DNA of 64,000 bases from Cephalopachus bancanus. Lineage: Eukaryota; Chordata; Mammalia; Primates; Tarsiidae. The notes beneath the pieces were generated by a model that saw only the letters and a program-made list of their open reading frames with translations, was not told where the DNA came from and made no database searches. Positions 50,457 through 62,920 of this stretch are shown here, in pieces (position 1 is the stretch's first letter; every line of letters starts with the position of its first letter). Where the stretch lies: contig JAPVLO010000007.1 in NCBI GenBank assembly GCA_027257055.1, positions 5,394,001 through 5,458,000 of the forward strand, written 5' to 3'. The position numbers were made by a program, and so were the translations under genes.

Positions 50457-51404
50457 CAGAATTCTTTTCAGCATCACCCTGGAACTGGGGGTAGAAGGAA
50501 GATGAACCAGTAGTTGGTTTGTTATCAGTCTTCGTCTCCCAGGCAGCGGATCAGCAGTGGGGTCTTCCTTCAGAAGACGTTATGTGCCGGAGAGAAGGGC
50601 ACACCCCTAACATTTCCTCACCTGATCAATCGCATGCTTCTTCTGACTGTGCACTTGCCAAATTCCAGTATTAAATGTGTGTGGGTTCCTTTGCAGGCCA
50701 CAGGGTAATTATGTCTATTTAGAATTTATTCGCGTTGTTTCAACGATGCACTATCATTGTCTCTTGTCAAGTGTTTTGGCATAAAAGAGCCAAATAATAA
50801 ATTCCAAAATATTGGCAAGAAACAGCCATCAAAGAACATCTGACACGTAAGAACATGCCTGCAGCACACCACCAGATCTCACTTTCTTCTTCACAGCCCA
50901 CAGAAGGGAATTGTTTGTCATTTGCGAAGCAATGCCAGTCACAAATGTGGCTAGAAACCAGCCCATTCCAACCCGTTCTCTGGGTGTCTCCCAGGTTCTT
51001 ACAACAGACCTGAGTCCGTTGACAAAGCTCCCGGGAGATGCCTGGATTGGGTTCTTCTGCAAAAACCAGGTAAAAGAGGATGTGAATGGTGAGGATTAAG
51101 CTTGACCTTTTTTTTTTCTTACTCAAATTCCTAATTAAAAGGCTTGGGGAGTTACACCTGACATGGACACACCAGATGGGGTTTTATTGTCCTATTACCT
51201 TATATACTAAAAAATCTGTTTTCCAACCTGACTTTGGTATAATGTCACATAAAAATAAAGAAGGAAATCAAATTATTTTTTGGCCCTGCAAAGCCATCAC
51301 TTGGGGACTCCCAGACTCTGGGAACTTGTAAGACACTCATCTATCCTCTCTGAAGTCTGTCACATATAGGACTTCATCTACACATCAATAAACCTGGAAT
51401 CTTT
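50457..51404. other. Unique sequence with a possible exon
   Basis: No repeat is recognised. It contains the splice-site-flanked segment 50897-51068 and AT-rich words around 50700-50770 that could be conserved. Confidence 0.35.
50897..51068 (+). other. Possible internal exon (unverified)
   Basis: A strong 3' splice-site pattern ('ctcactttcttcttcacag') ends at 50896 and a good donor ('aaaccag' then 'gtaaaa') begins at 51069. One frame stays open across the ~172-bp segment (57 residues, including 'MPVTNVARNQPIPTRSLG'); the other two contain stops. I do not recognise the peptide. Such a combination can arise by chance in 64 kb, and no partner exon was found. Confidence 0.15.
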
Positions 51405-51718
51405 CTGCCCCCATTTCTTTTTTTTTTTTTTGAGTTGGAGTCTCACTCGGTCGCCCAGACTGGAGTGCAGTGGCCGCTCCCGGCCACCGCAGCCTCGACC
51501 TGCTGGGCTCCGGTGATCCTTCCGCCTCAGCCTTCCAAGTAACCGGAATTACAGGCATGTGCTACCACACCCAGCTGATTTTTTGATTTATTGTAGAAAT
51601 GAGGTCTCGCTGCCCTGGCGGGTCTTGAACCCGCGGGCTCAGGCAATTCACTCACCTCAGCCTCCCAAAGGCGCGGGATTACAGGCTGAGCCACCGAGCC
51701 CGGCTGCTCCCATTTCTT
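51405..51718 (-). repeat. Young Alu with 15-bp target-site duplication (one mismatch)
   Basis: 'ctgcccccatttctt' (51405-51419) and 'ctgctcccatttctt' (51704-51718) flank the reversed Alu at 51420-51703, near consensus for the local subfamily. Confidence 0.96.
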
Positions 51719-52795
51719 AACAAAGCATCTCCTCTACTGATTTCCAAAATTTCTTAAATAGAAACCGTGAATTACCAGTCAAGAAATCTTTGAATCTACC
51801 TGTGACTTTCAGGCCCCCATTTGGAAATGTCCCCCCTTCCTGGGCCAAACCAATGAAAATATCACGTTGATTTATGGTTTCTTATAACTTCTACCTTCCT
51901 AAAATGGATATAACCAAGACACCATCTAACCATAATGGGTACACATTCTCAGGACCTTCCCAGGCTGGGTGTTCCCAGGCTTAGGTCTTCAAGTTTGGTT
52001 CCAAATAAGCCATCTTAAAATATTTTACAGAGTTTGGCATCTTTTCGTCAACAATAGTCTTGTCCTAGGGGAGAGAAAACCCTGCATGAGGGGCAAAAAC
52101 AAAAACAAACCAAACCACCACCACCAACAAAACACAAACTCTTCCCATAACCTGAACTTGCAAGTTGACTTTCCAGAAGGGGTAGCCCTGTGCGGGAAGG
52201 ACCTCAGGTGGTGCCAGATTCTGGAGCAGGCTGGCCTGTCTTGGACACCTTCCAAAAAGTTAACTGCCAGAAGGTCACCATGGAAACACATTCTTAACTC
52301 TGAGCAGAACCTGTGTGGGCTAGTAACTTGTAGGGAGGCAGAAGCAGATTCGATTAAATCAAAGTTGTGAAGTTTCATCTCAATAAGGAGGTCTGATGGG
52401 GAACCTGTGCTCCCACAAGGTGACATATGAAGCCACCTCTAAATTAGTCCAAACCAGAGAGCAATGGCGCCTGGGCAGCTCCAACCCAGACCTCTTAGCT
52501 CAACAGGATCCATCCCTGTCTTACCTCTACTCCCTCCTCTCCTTGTTCTTTTTTATTTCTAGCCTATATCCTGGGTTTCCTCTCTCTTTTGTTTATTGAA
52601 TTTCTAAATGTGGTTAGAGCTTTGCTGGGTTTGGAAGTACAGAGATGCAAAAGAGAGACAGAGTCCCTGCCCTCCTGATTCTGGGACTACTGAGGACATG
52701 GGCAAGGGCCAAGTAAGCATCAACCAATGCAGACCTGTTGATACAAGGATGAGCGTGCTCAGGAGAGAACATGGGAAGTCATGGGAGACATGAGT
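51719..52795. other. Unique sequence, no gene seen
   Basis: Opposed frames of 133 codons each occur at about 51969-52426 on both strands. No domain is recognised and neither has supporting features. Confidence 0.4.
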
Positions 52796-53025
52796 GTGTC
52801 AGTGTGTGTGCGTGACTGTGAGTGTGTGGATGAGCATGTCTGTGTGTGTGTGTGTGTGCATGTGATTGGGTGTGTCAGTGTGTGACAGCCTGTGTGTATG
52901 TGTGGGTGTGTCTGGAGAATGACTGTGGGAATCTGTGTGTGTAGGGAGTGTGGCTACCTTGCTGCAGGGGGCTATAGGACAGCAGTGCACTGTGAGAGTG
53001 TGGATGTGAATGTGAGTGTGTGAGT

Positions 53026-53079
<54 letters not shown>
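52796..53079. repeat. TG-rich array (imperfect then pure (TG)n)
   Basis: 52796-52945 is a degenerate TGTG/TGAGTG array. 53010-53079 starts with 'gtgtgagtgtgtgag' and becomes a pure (TG)n run. Confidence 0.95.
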
Positions 53080-53082
<3 letters not shown>

Positions 53083-53229
53083 AACAGATAGTGGGCAGGG
53101 AGGGGATCTAAGGACTTGCCATGGAGCTGAGGTGGGCCTCAAAGGAAGAGTCATCCTGAGAAAAGTTCAGAGAAGAGCCAGGCTCGGGGAGTACAGCTCA
53201 AAGTATCCAAACCAGAAACAGGCTGGGCC

Positions 53230-53792
53230 GTGGACAGGGGTGGGTTGAAGGGAACATTCATGGAGGATCCTGGGTGAGGATGGAGGTGACACCAGTGCAG
53301 GGTCCTTGTTGAGGAGGGAGGTGACATCCATGGAGGGTCCTGTGTGAAGAGGGAGGTGAAGATATCTGTGAAGGGTCCTGGGTGAGGGGGAGGTGATGCT
53401 TGTGGAGGGTCCTTGGTAAGGACGGAGGTAACACCCATGAAGGGTCCTGGGTGGGGCAGAAGATGACACCCATGGAGGGTCCTTGGTGAGGAGGGAGGTG
53501 ACACCAGTGGATGGTTCTTGCTGAGGAGGGAGGTGATACCGTGGAGGGTCCTTGGTGGAGAGGGAGGTGACACTCATGGAGGGTCCTGGGTGAGAAGGGA
53601 AGAACATCCATGGTGAATCCTGAGTGAGGAGGGAGGTGACACCAGTGCAGGGTCCTGGGTGAGGAGGGAGGTGACACCCATGGAAGGTCCTGGGTGAGGA
53701 GGGAGTGACACCCATGCTGGGTCTTGAGTGAGGAGAGAGGTGATATCTGTTGAGGATCCTGAGTGAGGAGTGAGGTGACATCCCATGCTCAC
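53230..53792. repeat. 35-bp minisatellite, about 16 copies
   Basis: Unit 'ggagggtcctgggtgag' - 'gagggaggtgacacccat'. G-rich on the plus strand, C-rich on the minus strand. The minus frames of 82-204 codons (Pro/Ser/His/Thr repeats) are repeat artefacts. Confidence 0.96.
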
Positions 53793-53999
53793 TCCTTTTT
53801 TGGGTAAGGATGAGCCTAACATCCCCAGAGAGTTCTGAATCAGGACAGGTCCTTTCTAATCTTAGGAGAACAGTATTAATAGTCTTCTTGTAATTTTATG
53901 TTAGTACTTTGAATAGATGCCCTTTATTAGGTCTAAGATGTTTCTTTCTATTCCTATTTTGCTGAGACAGTTTATCACATATAAATGTTGAATTCTGGC

Positions 54000-55213
54000 A
54001 AATATATTTCTTTTTTTTTTTTTGAAAAAGAATGCATATTTATTTATTTATTTTTTGAGTTAACATTTTTGTTATTTATTACACAAACATCTCCATAGTG
54101 CTCATTATATAACATGTGACACATTTTGAGCATATTTGTTAACTTATTTATTTATTTATAATCAATATTTTTTATTATGATATTGTTGGGTACAGTTAAG
54201 GGTTAGGTATACAAATATGTTTCGTTCAGGCACCCTTGTTGATAAGAGGTGTTTCCCCGTCCCCAGACAGATATTTACTACCGTTAATCCCATCTCCCTC
54301 CCCTGCCATAGTTTCCCACTACTGTCAGTCACTTTCTTATAGTACTACATTGGATGTTCAAGGTCCACTATATGAGTGAGAACATGTGATACTCGGATCT
54401 TTGTTTCTGTGAGAGGTCACTCAGTATTATAGACTCTAGTTCCATCTGGGTTGTGGTGAAATTCACGATTTTGTTCTTTTTTATGGCTGCGTAGTATTCC
54501 ATCGTGTATACATACCACACTTTTTAAATCCAGTCCTCTTTTGATGGGCAGCATGGTTGCTTCCAGGTTCTTGCTATTGTGAACAATACTGCGATAAACA
54601 TACGTGTGCAGGTATCTTTTTTATAGAGTGATTTGAATTCTTCAGCATATATTCCCAGTAGAGGGATTGCGGGGTCATATGGGAGGTTGATATTTAGAGC
54701 TTTTAGGAATCGCCACACTGCTTTCCACAGAGGTTGCACTAGTTTACACTCCCACCAACAGTGTAGAAGTGTTCCCTTTTTGCCACACCCTCTCCAGCAG
54801 CTGTTATTTTTTGAGTTGTTGATAATTGCCACTCTGACTAGAATTAGGTGGCATCTCAGTGTGGTTTTGATTTGCATCTCCCTGATAATTAGTGAGGTTG
54901 AACATTTCTTCATGTGTCTGTTGGCTGCTCGGACGTCTTCCTTTGTGAAGTGTCTGTTCATATATTTTGCCCACTTTATAATGGGGTTGTTTGTTTTTTT
55001 CTTTTCAGCACATTTGAGTTCCTTGTAGATCCAAGATGTTAAGCTTTTGTCAGACCTGGTGTTGGCAAATACTTTTTCCCAGTCTGTAGGTTGTCTCCCT
55101 GCTCTCTTGATGGTTTCTTTGGCTTTGCAGAAGCTTGTCAGTTTAATAAGGTCCCACTTGTCTATCTTCTCTCAAAATCCGAAACCCACAGGTCATAAGA
55201 AATATATTTCTTT
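54000..55213 (-). mobile_element. Younger 5'-truncated LINE-1 with perfect 14-bp target-site duplication
   Basis: Duplication 'aaatatatttcttt' at 54000-54013 and 55200-55213. The reversed A-tail starts at 54014, a ~400-bp 3' UTR follows, then ORF2 C-terminus. The minus frame 54524-54961 (145 codons) keeps the zinc-knuckle-like '[16 protein letters not shown]' and '[10 protein letters not shown]'. 5' truncation removed the endonuclease and reverse transcriptase domains, so the element is dead. Its 3' UTR differs from those at 10985 and 59955. Confidence 0.93.
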
Positions 55214-55936
55214 ACCTATGGAGATGATCTTATATTTTTTCTTATTTGGATTATTAATATGGGAATTTTTTAACCCTTTACTGTTGAGCCTGCCTTGTAC
55301 TACTTAAATAAACTTCATTTTATCACCATGTATTAATAATTTTCTTATATATTGTTGGACTCAAAATATTATGCCGAGGAATTTTGCATTTATGTTTATT
55401 CAGGATATTAATCTGTAGTTTGATTTATTTTAACTTTTTTGTGGGGGCAATATTTTTGTTGGGTATTGGTATTAGAATAAACTTGGCCTCATAAAACTGG
55501 TAAGTGTTCTCTTTTATTTTCTAGAAGATATTGTGCAGACTTTGATTACTTTTTAAAATCTTTGATAGAATTTGCCAATGAAGCTATCTGGACCTAGAGT
55601 TTTCTTTTGGGGAAGGTTTTAAACTAGTAATTTAACTTCATTAGGTGTAGAACTCTTCTGTCTATTTTTTATTAAGCTTAATAGTTTGCATTTTTCAAGG
55701 ATTTGACACATCAAAATTGTTTAATTATCGGCATAACAATGTTTGTGGTTTTTATTATCCTTAATATCTGAGAGATCAGTAGTGATGACCCCTTTTTCAT
55801 TCCTGATATTAAAAATAATTTCTGATGTTACTCTTTCTTGGTCTACTGACTAGAGGTTTAAACATTTTATTGTTTTTTTTCCTAACAACCAGTTTTTGAT
55901 TTGTTTGTTTTCTCTATTGCTTTTCTGTTTTTGTTT

Positions 55937-56222
55937 TTTAAAAATTGGAGTCTCACTCCATCATTCAGGCTGAAATGCAGTGGCACACTTACGGTCACCC
56001 CGGCGTCGACTTACTGGACTCAGGCAATCTTTCTGCCTCAGCCTTCCAAGTAGCCGGAGCTACCGGCACGCACTATCACACCTGGCTAATTTTTTTTTAA
56101 ATTGTAGAGATGAGGTCTCATCAAGTTGCCCAGGCTGTTCTCGAACCCATGGGCTCAAGCAATTCTCTCACCTTGGCTTCCCAAAGTGCCGGGATTACAG
56201 ACTTGAGCCACTGCGCCCAGTC
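55937..56222 (-). repeat. Alu within an old L1
   Basis: Reversed dimer from 'aattggagtctcactccatc' to 'tgagccactgcgcccagtc'. Confidence 0.92.
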
Positions 56223-57370
56223 TCTTTTTAATTTTATAGATTTCTGCCCTAAATTTTATTATTTCCTTTCTTCTGCTTGTTTTGATTTTAAATAGATTCT
56301 TTCTCTAATGGTGGAAGTTTAGGTTACTGTTTTAAATTTTTTTCTAATAGAAGCCTCCAATACTATAGCTTGTCCTCTAAGCACTGCTTTAACTGTATCT
56401 CATACATTTTTCTATACTGTATTTTTATTGTAATTCAGTTCATTTCAATCTCCTCAGAGAATTTGTCATCCATATTTTATTCAGAAGAGTGTTATTTAAT
56501 TTTTAACTATTTAGAGATTTTCTGGCTATCTTTGTTATGGGTTTTCCAGTTTAATTCAATCTTTAGAATATGCTTTGCAGGATTTCTATAATTTAAATGT
56601 ATTAAGATATGGGCTTTGGCCCAGAAGAGAAGAAAGTGTATGTTTTGTTATTGCTGGGTGGCATGTTCAAGGGAAGTCAATTAGGTCAGAATGGTTGATG
56701 GTGCTGTTTTGGTTATCCATATCGGTACTTATTTTTGCCTACGTGTTATGCCAATTTCGGAGAGAAAACTGTTGAAGACCCTAACTATAATGGAGCTTTT
56801 CCTCTCCATTTCAGATTGATCAGTTTTGCGTCACATATTTTGAAGCTGCCTTGTTAGTATTTTCTGTTCTTAGAGACTTGACTCTTTTATCACTGTGTAG
56901 TATCCCTCTTTATCTTCGATAATATTTCTTGTTTTAAATTCCATTTTGTATGAAATTAATTTGGCTCTCCAGTTTCTTTTTGGTTTGTGTTTTTATGGTA
57001 TATTATTCTCCATTCTTTTACTTTAGTTGTTTCTGTGTCTTTATATTTAAAATAAATTTCTTGTAGACAGTGCATTGCTGTCTTCCTTTTTCAGTTCAAC
57101 TCACCAATCTCTGTCTTTTAAATGTTGTGTTTGGACCATTCACATTTAAAATGGTTATTGATATCATTGGATTAAGGTCTACAATTTTGCTAGTTGTTTA
57201 CTATTTGTTTAATTCATTTTTTGTTTAATGCCCTTGTTTCTGTCTTTTTTGGGTTTGATTGAATATTTTTATAATTTCGTTTTATTTCTTCTATTGATTA
57301 TAAAACTTGATGTTTCAATGTTTGCCCTAGTATTTGCAATATATACTTAAAAAAATCTGAGTTCACGTTC

Positions 57371-58114
57371 ACATAATATTAGATGAATTCAAATGAAATG
57401 TAATGGATTATATGACAGTTTGTTTCCAATTCCTTGTTCACGTTCTTTGTGCCATTGTTTTCACACGTTTCACTTTTACACATGCCATAAACACACAGCA
57501 CTTTGTGTGTTTGCAAGAGGGTGCAAACTCCATCCATGTTTGTGGTCCCCAGGGCTCTACACTCTCATTTTTGCTCACACTTGGCTTTTACCAATTAGTT
57601 AAGAATTCATAGCTGAATTTTATCACCAGCGTATAAGGGATCAGGCAACATCTGCTCCAGGAAACGAATGCGTGGCATTAATTTTTCTCTGAAAGCATCT
57701 GTCTCTCCTCAGGCTGGGGGTGTTTTGTTTGCTCTGCAATCTCAGTTCTTTGATAGGTTCAAGAAAAGTCAGTCGTTTGCAGTTTGCTCACTTCTGTAAA
57801 GTTGGAAGCAGATCTCTTCATCACTGGAGCAAAATCCGAAGTCTTGGATTCTACTTTGCTCGAACTGTATCTCACTGTCTCCCAGTGCACAAAAGTTCCA
57901 TTACAGACACTTGATCTTATCTGGCTATTTGGCTGGTGCATCTTTTAAGAAAGTGTTAGATTACCTGCCAAAGCTTGTGACACCTACCCATTGTATCTCA
58001 CACCAGAAATCTGCAAATGTTATCTTACCTTTTCATTACTTTGAAGTTTCCTTTCGTTTAATCTCCACAAAAGAATTCTCAAGAATCCCCCAAGGTGCCC
58101 TAGAATGACAATAC
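57371..58114. other. Unique or very old repeat sequence, no gene seen
   Basis: No clear family and no gene features. Confidence 0.35.
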
Positions 58115-58250
58115 CTGAACTCAGGCAGATTGGGGTTCAAATCCATGTTCTATTTCTAGCTGCAACACGATGTCAACATTCTTCACCTCTCCAAGTCTCT
58201 CTAGAGTGGGGATGATCACGATGTGGGATTGTACATATTCTGTTCACGTG
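58115..58250 (+). repeat. MIR fragment
   Basis: 'cagattggggttcaaatcca', 'cttcacctctccaagtctct' and 'agagtggggatgatcacgat' follow MIR core order. Confidence 0.75.
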
Positions 58251-58850
58251 CATGGCAGCCTGGATAGCCCCCCTTGTTTTAAATCTCGGACAATTACTCC
58301 TAGTAAATAATGACTATTTGAGCAACTCAATAAAAGACTCAAAGGCATTTGTTTTTCAGGAAATATTCTTTGGTAGACATCTATGACACACCAAATCCTT
58401 TTTTATTTCAGAATGGCTACCTCTTCACCACCTGCAGGCTTTAACCTTTCCCCGTGGGTGCACATCTTTGTCCAGAGTTCCCCAAGCCAGCCCAACCTCT
58501 ACCGTTCACCCAGATGTTGAAGCTCAAACTGTAGGAACCATTCCCAATTCTTCTTTCTTCTTCACTCTTATATCCCAGCCACTTCCAAATGATATCTTCC
58601 TGGCTGTCTCTCAAGCTTACCACACTCCCCTTCATATCTGCCATCATCCTTCCATTAGAAGCACACCAACCCTGTATTGGTGTTTCCACCAAGCTATCCT
58701 CCTCTATGCTGCCTAGTGCTCTCCCTAGAATGGAGTCCTGAAGATTAGTGAGGCTGGGCGTTTTTTCATGTATCTATTAACTGCTTGTACGTCTTCTTTG
58801 AGAAGTGTCTATTTGTGTCCTCTGTTCATATTTTAATAGGGCTGTTTTGG

Positions 58851-59128
58851 CCAAGCACAGTGACTCATGCCTGTAATCCCAGCACTTTGGGAGGTGGAGA
58901 AAAGAGGATTGCCTGATCCCAGAGGTTCAAGACTACCCTGGGCAACTTGGTGAGATCTCATCTCTACAATAAATAAAAAATAGCTGGGCATGGTGGTGCA
59001 CACCTGTAGTTCCAGCTACTTGGAAGACTGAGGGAGAAGGATTGCCTGAACCCAGCAGATTGAGTCTGTGGTGGCCGTGAGCGTACCACTGCACTACAGC
59101 CTGGATGACAGAGTGAGAGACTCTGACT

Positions 59129-59130
<2 letters not shown>
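58851..59130 (+). repeat. Alu inside inverted L1
   Basis: 'ggccaagcacagtgactcat' through 'caacttggtgagatctcatc' to 'cactgcactacagcctggat' and 'gactctgactcaaaa'. Intermediate age. Confidence 0.93.

Positions 59131-59222
<92 letters not shown>
59130..59222. repeat. A-tail expanded into (A)n(TA)n
   Basis: About 37 A are followed by roughly 28 TA units. The microsatellite is born from the Alu tail. The TA run is self-complementary and prone to cruciform extrusion and length change. Confidence 0.97.
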
Positions 59223-59226
<4 letters not shown>

Positions 59227-60008
59227 TTTTTTTTTTTTCTCATTTGAACTCCTTGTAGATCTCGGATGTTAGGCTTTTGTCAGAAACACATATTTTTTCC
59301 CTTTTGTAGGTTGTCTCCCCATTCTCTTGATGGTTTATTTTTTTCCAAACTTTTTCAGTTTGATAAGGTCCCACTTGTCTATCTTATCTTTTATGGAATA
59401 TACTTTTGGGAATTTGATCAAGAATTGATCCTCTACTCCAATATGCATAAGGATATTTCCTGTGTTTTCATTCAAGATTCAGCAATCCCCATCCTGGGAA
59501 TATACCCAGAGGAACACAAATCACTCTACCAAAAAGATACTTGCATGTGCATGTTTATTGTCGCACTATTCACAACAGCAAAAACATGGAACCAAACTTT
59601 CTACCCATCAAAAGTAGATTGGATAAAGAAAATGTGGTATGTGTACACAATGGAATATTACACAGCCATAAGGAAGTACAAAACCATGGACTTCTCAGCA
59701 AATTGGAGGGAATTGGAGACCATCTCTCTTAGTGATCTATCACAGAAACAAAGAACCGAATACTATGTACTGTCACTCATAAGTGGGACCTGCACGTTAA
59801 TCACAAAAACACAAGGGAGGGATCGGCAATCATGGGACACCGCCAGGGGAGGGAGGGAAGGTGGGCACGTAACAACACAAAGGGTACCTGATCCTAAACC
59901 AGGGGAAATAAGGACCAGTTGGAGGCCCAAACTCCACCTGCACATACATTACTTATACGCCGAATCCTGACTTGTACCCCATATCTTTCTAATAAAATAA
60001 ACTTAAAA

Positions 60009-61734
60009 AAACGTAATCCTGGCCTTCCAGGGTTACAAGCCTCTGCTGGGTTCCCTGACACTCACTGCTCCAGGTGATTTACTTCATGTGTCCCCTAGAG
60101 TCTTCACTTCCACTTCAGGACTTTCTCTTCCTCTGGAATTTAAGGTTGACTTTGTTCACAACCTCCCTTCCCAGCAATCAGCTGAATCCTTGCCACCAGC
60201 TTCTAGTAGGCATTCAATAAACATTGGGCAAATAAGTGAATGAGTGAATAAATGATGGTCATTCTACATTGTGGAAATGAGGATCAAACTTTAGAGAGAA
60301 ATAACATGAGCACCAAGAGTTGGCCCAGCTGCAGCCCTGACCGTGGGCTCAGGGTGGTTTTCATTTAATGACTTAACACATGCCAAGCCTAGAAAGCAGG
60401 TGCTCTTAACTTTATAGAAGAAAATTGAGGTCTAGAGATACTAATTTACAAAAGTCACAAAGTTGCATATTCACTTAAAGAAATTTATAAAACTGACTTG
60501 AGATGATGCCTTGACTTTATATTACAAATGGAGACAAAGAATTTTTTCCATTAGTGGTAACTTTAAGTCAGTTCTTCCTTGATTTATATTTAATGAAATA
60601 CATGAGCAATTCCAGAAATAGTCTTGGTCCCTTTCCTCAGCTTTCAGCCTAGCACTTGGACCCACGGCCATAAATGATGCCTTCTGGTTGGGTTACTTTC
60701 TCCTCAGTATCCTAATTATTGGAGGAGTGTTTCCTGGGAGTCAGACAGGACTCCAGCCCAGATTCCCAGACTTGCAGAGTGTTCCCACTGGACGAATCCC
60801 TGGGCTATCTAGCCTTTTGTACACAACTTCTGTGGATCCTTCTCACTTCCTTTGAGGGTTTCATCTTGTCTCTGGTCTCCTGACCATAAGCCACAGGGGT
60901 GTTGGGAGTTGGGGTACGGGGTGAAAGCAGTGTACATGACGACTTTTACCCGTAAAGAGCCACCCTGTGAAGCTTTCTCTAGTGCATCTGTGGCATTTGT
61001 TCAAATGCTGGTCTTTCAAAAATGCAAAGTTTGCTAGTAATTCAAGAGAATGGAGATGCTCCTCTCTAGAAAAGACTCTCTGGGGCTGTTGTTTAAAACA
61101 CAGTTGCAATCTGCCATCTGTAAGATAGTCTTTACTTTTTTTGGTAAACCAACAGGGCTGGTCGGGAAATCAGCATGTACCCTGGTGAACATTCATGAAA
61201 CAATTTCATGAATTGTTTCATCTACATAAAATATATAATTATTCAAAGGAAAAACATTATGAACAATTTTAATTTTTATAACTGGGATAGACTTCTAGGG
61301 TCACTTAGCCACATCCCCACAATTTTTTGGAAGAGGAAGAGGGTTGAAGAGTCCCACAGTTCACCTGTTCCTGGGGCTGGTCTACCCCAGAATCCAGGTT
61401 GGCCGGGTGATAGTGTTGTTCTCTTTAAGCCACATCACCAAACTTGAAGACACAGCCCAGCCCTACCTGGAAATAATCCCATTCTATATACAGCAAGATT
61501 TTAGGGATGGAAGCCTGGGATCTTTCTCCAAAGGCCCATATAGACGGCAGTGGACACGCCATTGGGTTGAGTCTCAGACAGGTGTCACCTGTGGCCCTCA
61601 CCATGGACTAAGGCTGGCGTGGATTCAAATTTAAAATTTTGAATACATGGTTATCAGTAAAATAAGTTTTTAAACATACAAAAGTGACACATGCTGAGAA
61701 AATTATTCCAAAACTATACACAAATTTAGCCTTG
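60009..61734. other. Unique sequence, no gene seen
   Basis: A reversed MIR lies at about 60350-60480 ('aagcaggtgctcttaacttt', 'ttgaggtctagagatactaa'). Otherwise no repeat or gene is recognised. Open frames stay below 100 codons. Confidence 0.4.
60350..60480 (-). repeat. MIR fragment
   Basis: 'aagcaggtgctcttaacttt' and 'ggtctagagatactaattta' match the reversed MIR core. Confidence 0.6.
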
Positions 61735-62024
61735 GCTGGGCACAGTGGCTTAAGATACCTGCTATCTTATCACTTTGGGAAGCCAAGGCAAGAGGATTGC
61801 TTAAGCTCTGAAGTTTGAGACCAGCCTGGGTAACATAGCAAGACCCATCTCTACAAAAAATAAAAAATAAATCAGCTTGGTGTGATGGTGTGCACCTGTA
61901 GTTCCAGATAATTGGAGGCTAAAGTGGGAGGATCACTTGACCCCAAGAGTCTAAGGCAGCAGTGAGTTATGTTCGCACCATAGCACTTCAGCCTGGGTGA
62001 CAGAGCAAGACCCTGCTGAAAAAA
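61733..62024 (+). repeat. Old Alu (AluJ-like)
   Basis: 'ggctgggcacagtggcttaa' through 'gaccagcctgggtaacatag' to 'cttcagcctgggtgacagag'. Both arms are present and it is diverged. Confidence 0.93.
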
Positions 62025-62289
62025 ATTTTTGTCTCAAGTGCCTTCTGGAGGAAGCTTTGTTAAGAGTTTGATGTTGATATGAAAATTTACATATGTCTAT
62101 ACACAAATTTACATAGAATTTTATTTAATTATATGACTATCTATGTACTTTAAAATATTTTCTTTTATCGTTTCTTTCTCTTCATAAGCTTTATTGAGTC
62201 ACTCCACAGTATACACATATTTCAAAACATTACAAGTACATGATAAACACATACAATTCTTATTTGTTAATTAAAATGAAAAAGTAATT

Positions 62290-62920
62290 AATTTTAAAAA
62301 AAAGCAACACATGTCCCAGTGCTTAGACTTGTAGTGGTTATGCAAATTGGGGTAACTACTTTGGAAAGCTGTTTAATGCTTTCTTGAAAAGTTAAGTCTA
62401 TACCTACCACATGATCCAGCAGAAAAGAAAGCAGACGTCTATAAAAAAAAAAGTGTACCTGAGTGTTCATGGCTGCTTTATATGTACTAGTCCTAAACTA
62501 AAAACAACCCAATGCCCATCAACAGAAAAATGGAAAAGTAACTTGTGTGCTCATACAATCCAAAGCTGCTCGGCAGTGACAGCGACGGACAGTTGACACA
62601 CACGACCACATGGATGGATGTGAGTGACAATCATGCTGAGTGAAAGAAGCCAGCCAAAGTCAAACACATAAGGTGTGCTTTCATTTATGCAAAACTCTCG
62701 AAAATGAAAATTAACCTCTAGTGACAGAGGTTACCTGGGGACAGAGAACAGAGCAGAGAGGGGCGCAAGGAGGGTTTGAGAGTGAATCTGTTCCTTCCTT
62801 GATTAGGGTGATTGTTTCCTGGGTATATCTTATGTTGAAATGTGTTGAATTAGACACTTTTAATACAAGCAGTTTGTGTTATGGCAGTTACACCTCAACA
62901 GAGCTGATTTTTAAAATGCC
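62290..62920 (+). mobile_element. Ancient LINE-1 3' end (L1M type)
   Basis: 'caacccaatgcccatcaaca', 'atgctgagtgaaagaagcca' and 'gttatggcagttacacctca' match old L1 ORF2 end and 3' UTR. No usable frame. Confidence 0.75.

Larger units (their letters stand above)
53830..57370 (-). mobile_element. Old LINE-1 (L1M type), long but interrupted
   Basis: Left piece 53830-53999 ('tgccctttattaggtctaag', 'cctattttgctgagacag') continues at 55214 ('acctatggagatgatcttat') and runs to about 57370 ('ttcttgtagacagtgcattg', 'ttggaccattcacatttaaa'). It is reversed ORF2 with many stops. A younger L1 (54014-55199) and an Alu (55937-56221) inserted into it. Confidence 0.8.
58739..60008. mobile_element. 5'-inverted (twin-primed) LINE-1 with an Alu in the inverted part
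   Basis: 58739-58850 and 59223-about 59475 are reversed ORF2. From about 59476 to 60008 the sequence is forward ORF2 C-terminus and 3' UTR ('caatccccatcctgggaata', 'catatctttctaataaaata'). An Alu (58851-59130) plus (TA)n lies inside the inverted half. The plus frame 59266-59970 (234 codons) is not a protein: its first ~70 codons are antisense L1 and only the rest is ORF2. About 70 ORF2 codons are missing at the junction. Confidence 0.88.

Noticed and set aside
50767..51126. 119-codon minus-strand frame with a hydrophobic, signal-like start
   Set aside because: The start region overlaps an oligo-T/A run (51110-51118). No domain is recognised, and the strand conflicts with the better splice signals on the plus strand.
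53151..53822. 204-codon minus-strand frame with Pro/Ser/His repeats
   Set aside because: A translation of the 35-bp minisatellite, open in overlapping frames. No start context or domain is present.
54524..54961. 145-codon minus-strand frame as a host gene
   Set aside because: It is the C-terminal remnant of L1 ORF2 in a 5'-truncated element.
59266..59970. 234-codon frame with LINE-1 ORF2-like C-terminus as a gene
   Set aside because: The frame crosses the inversion junction of a dead L1. The N-terminal part is antisense L1.
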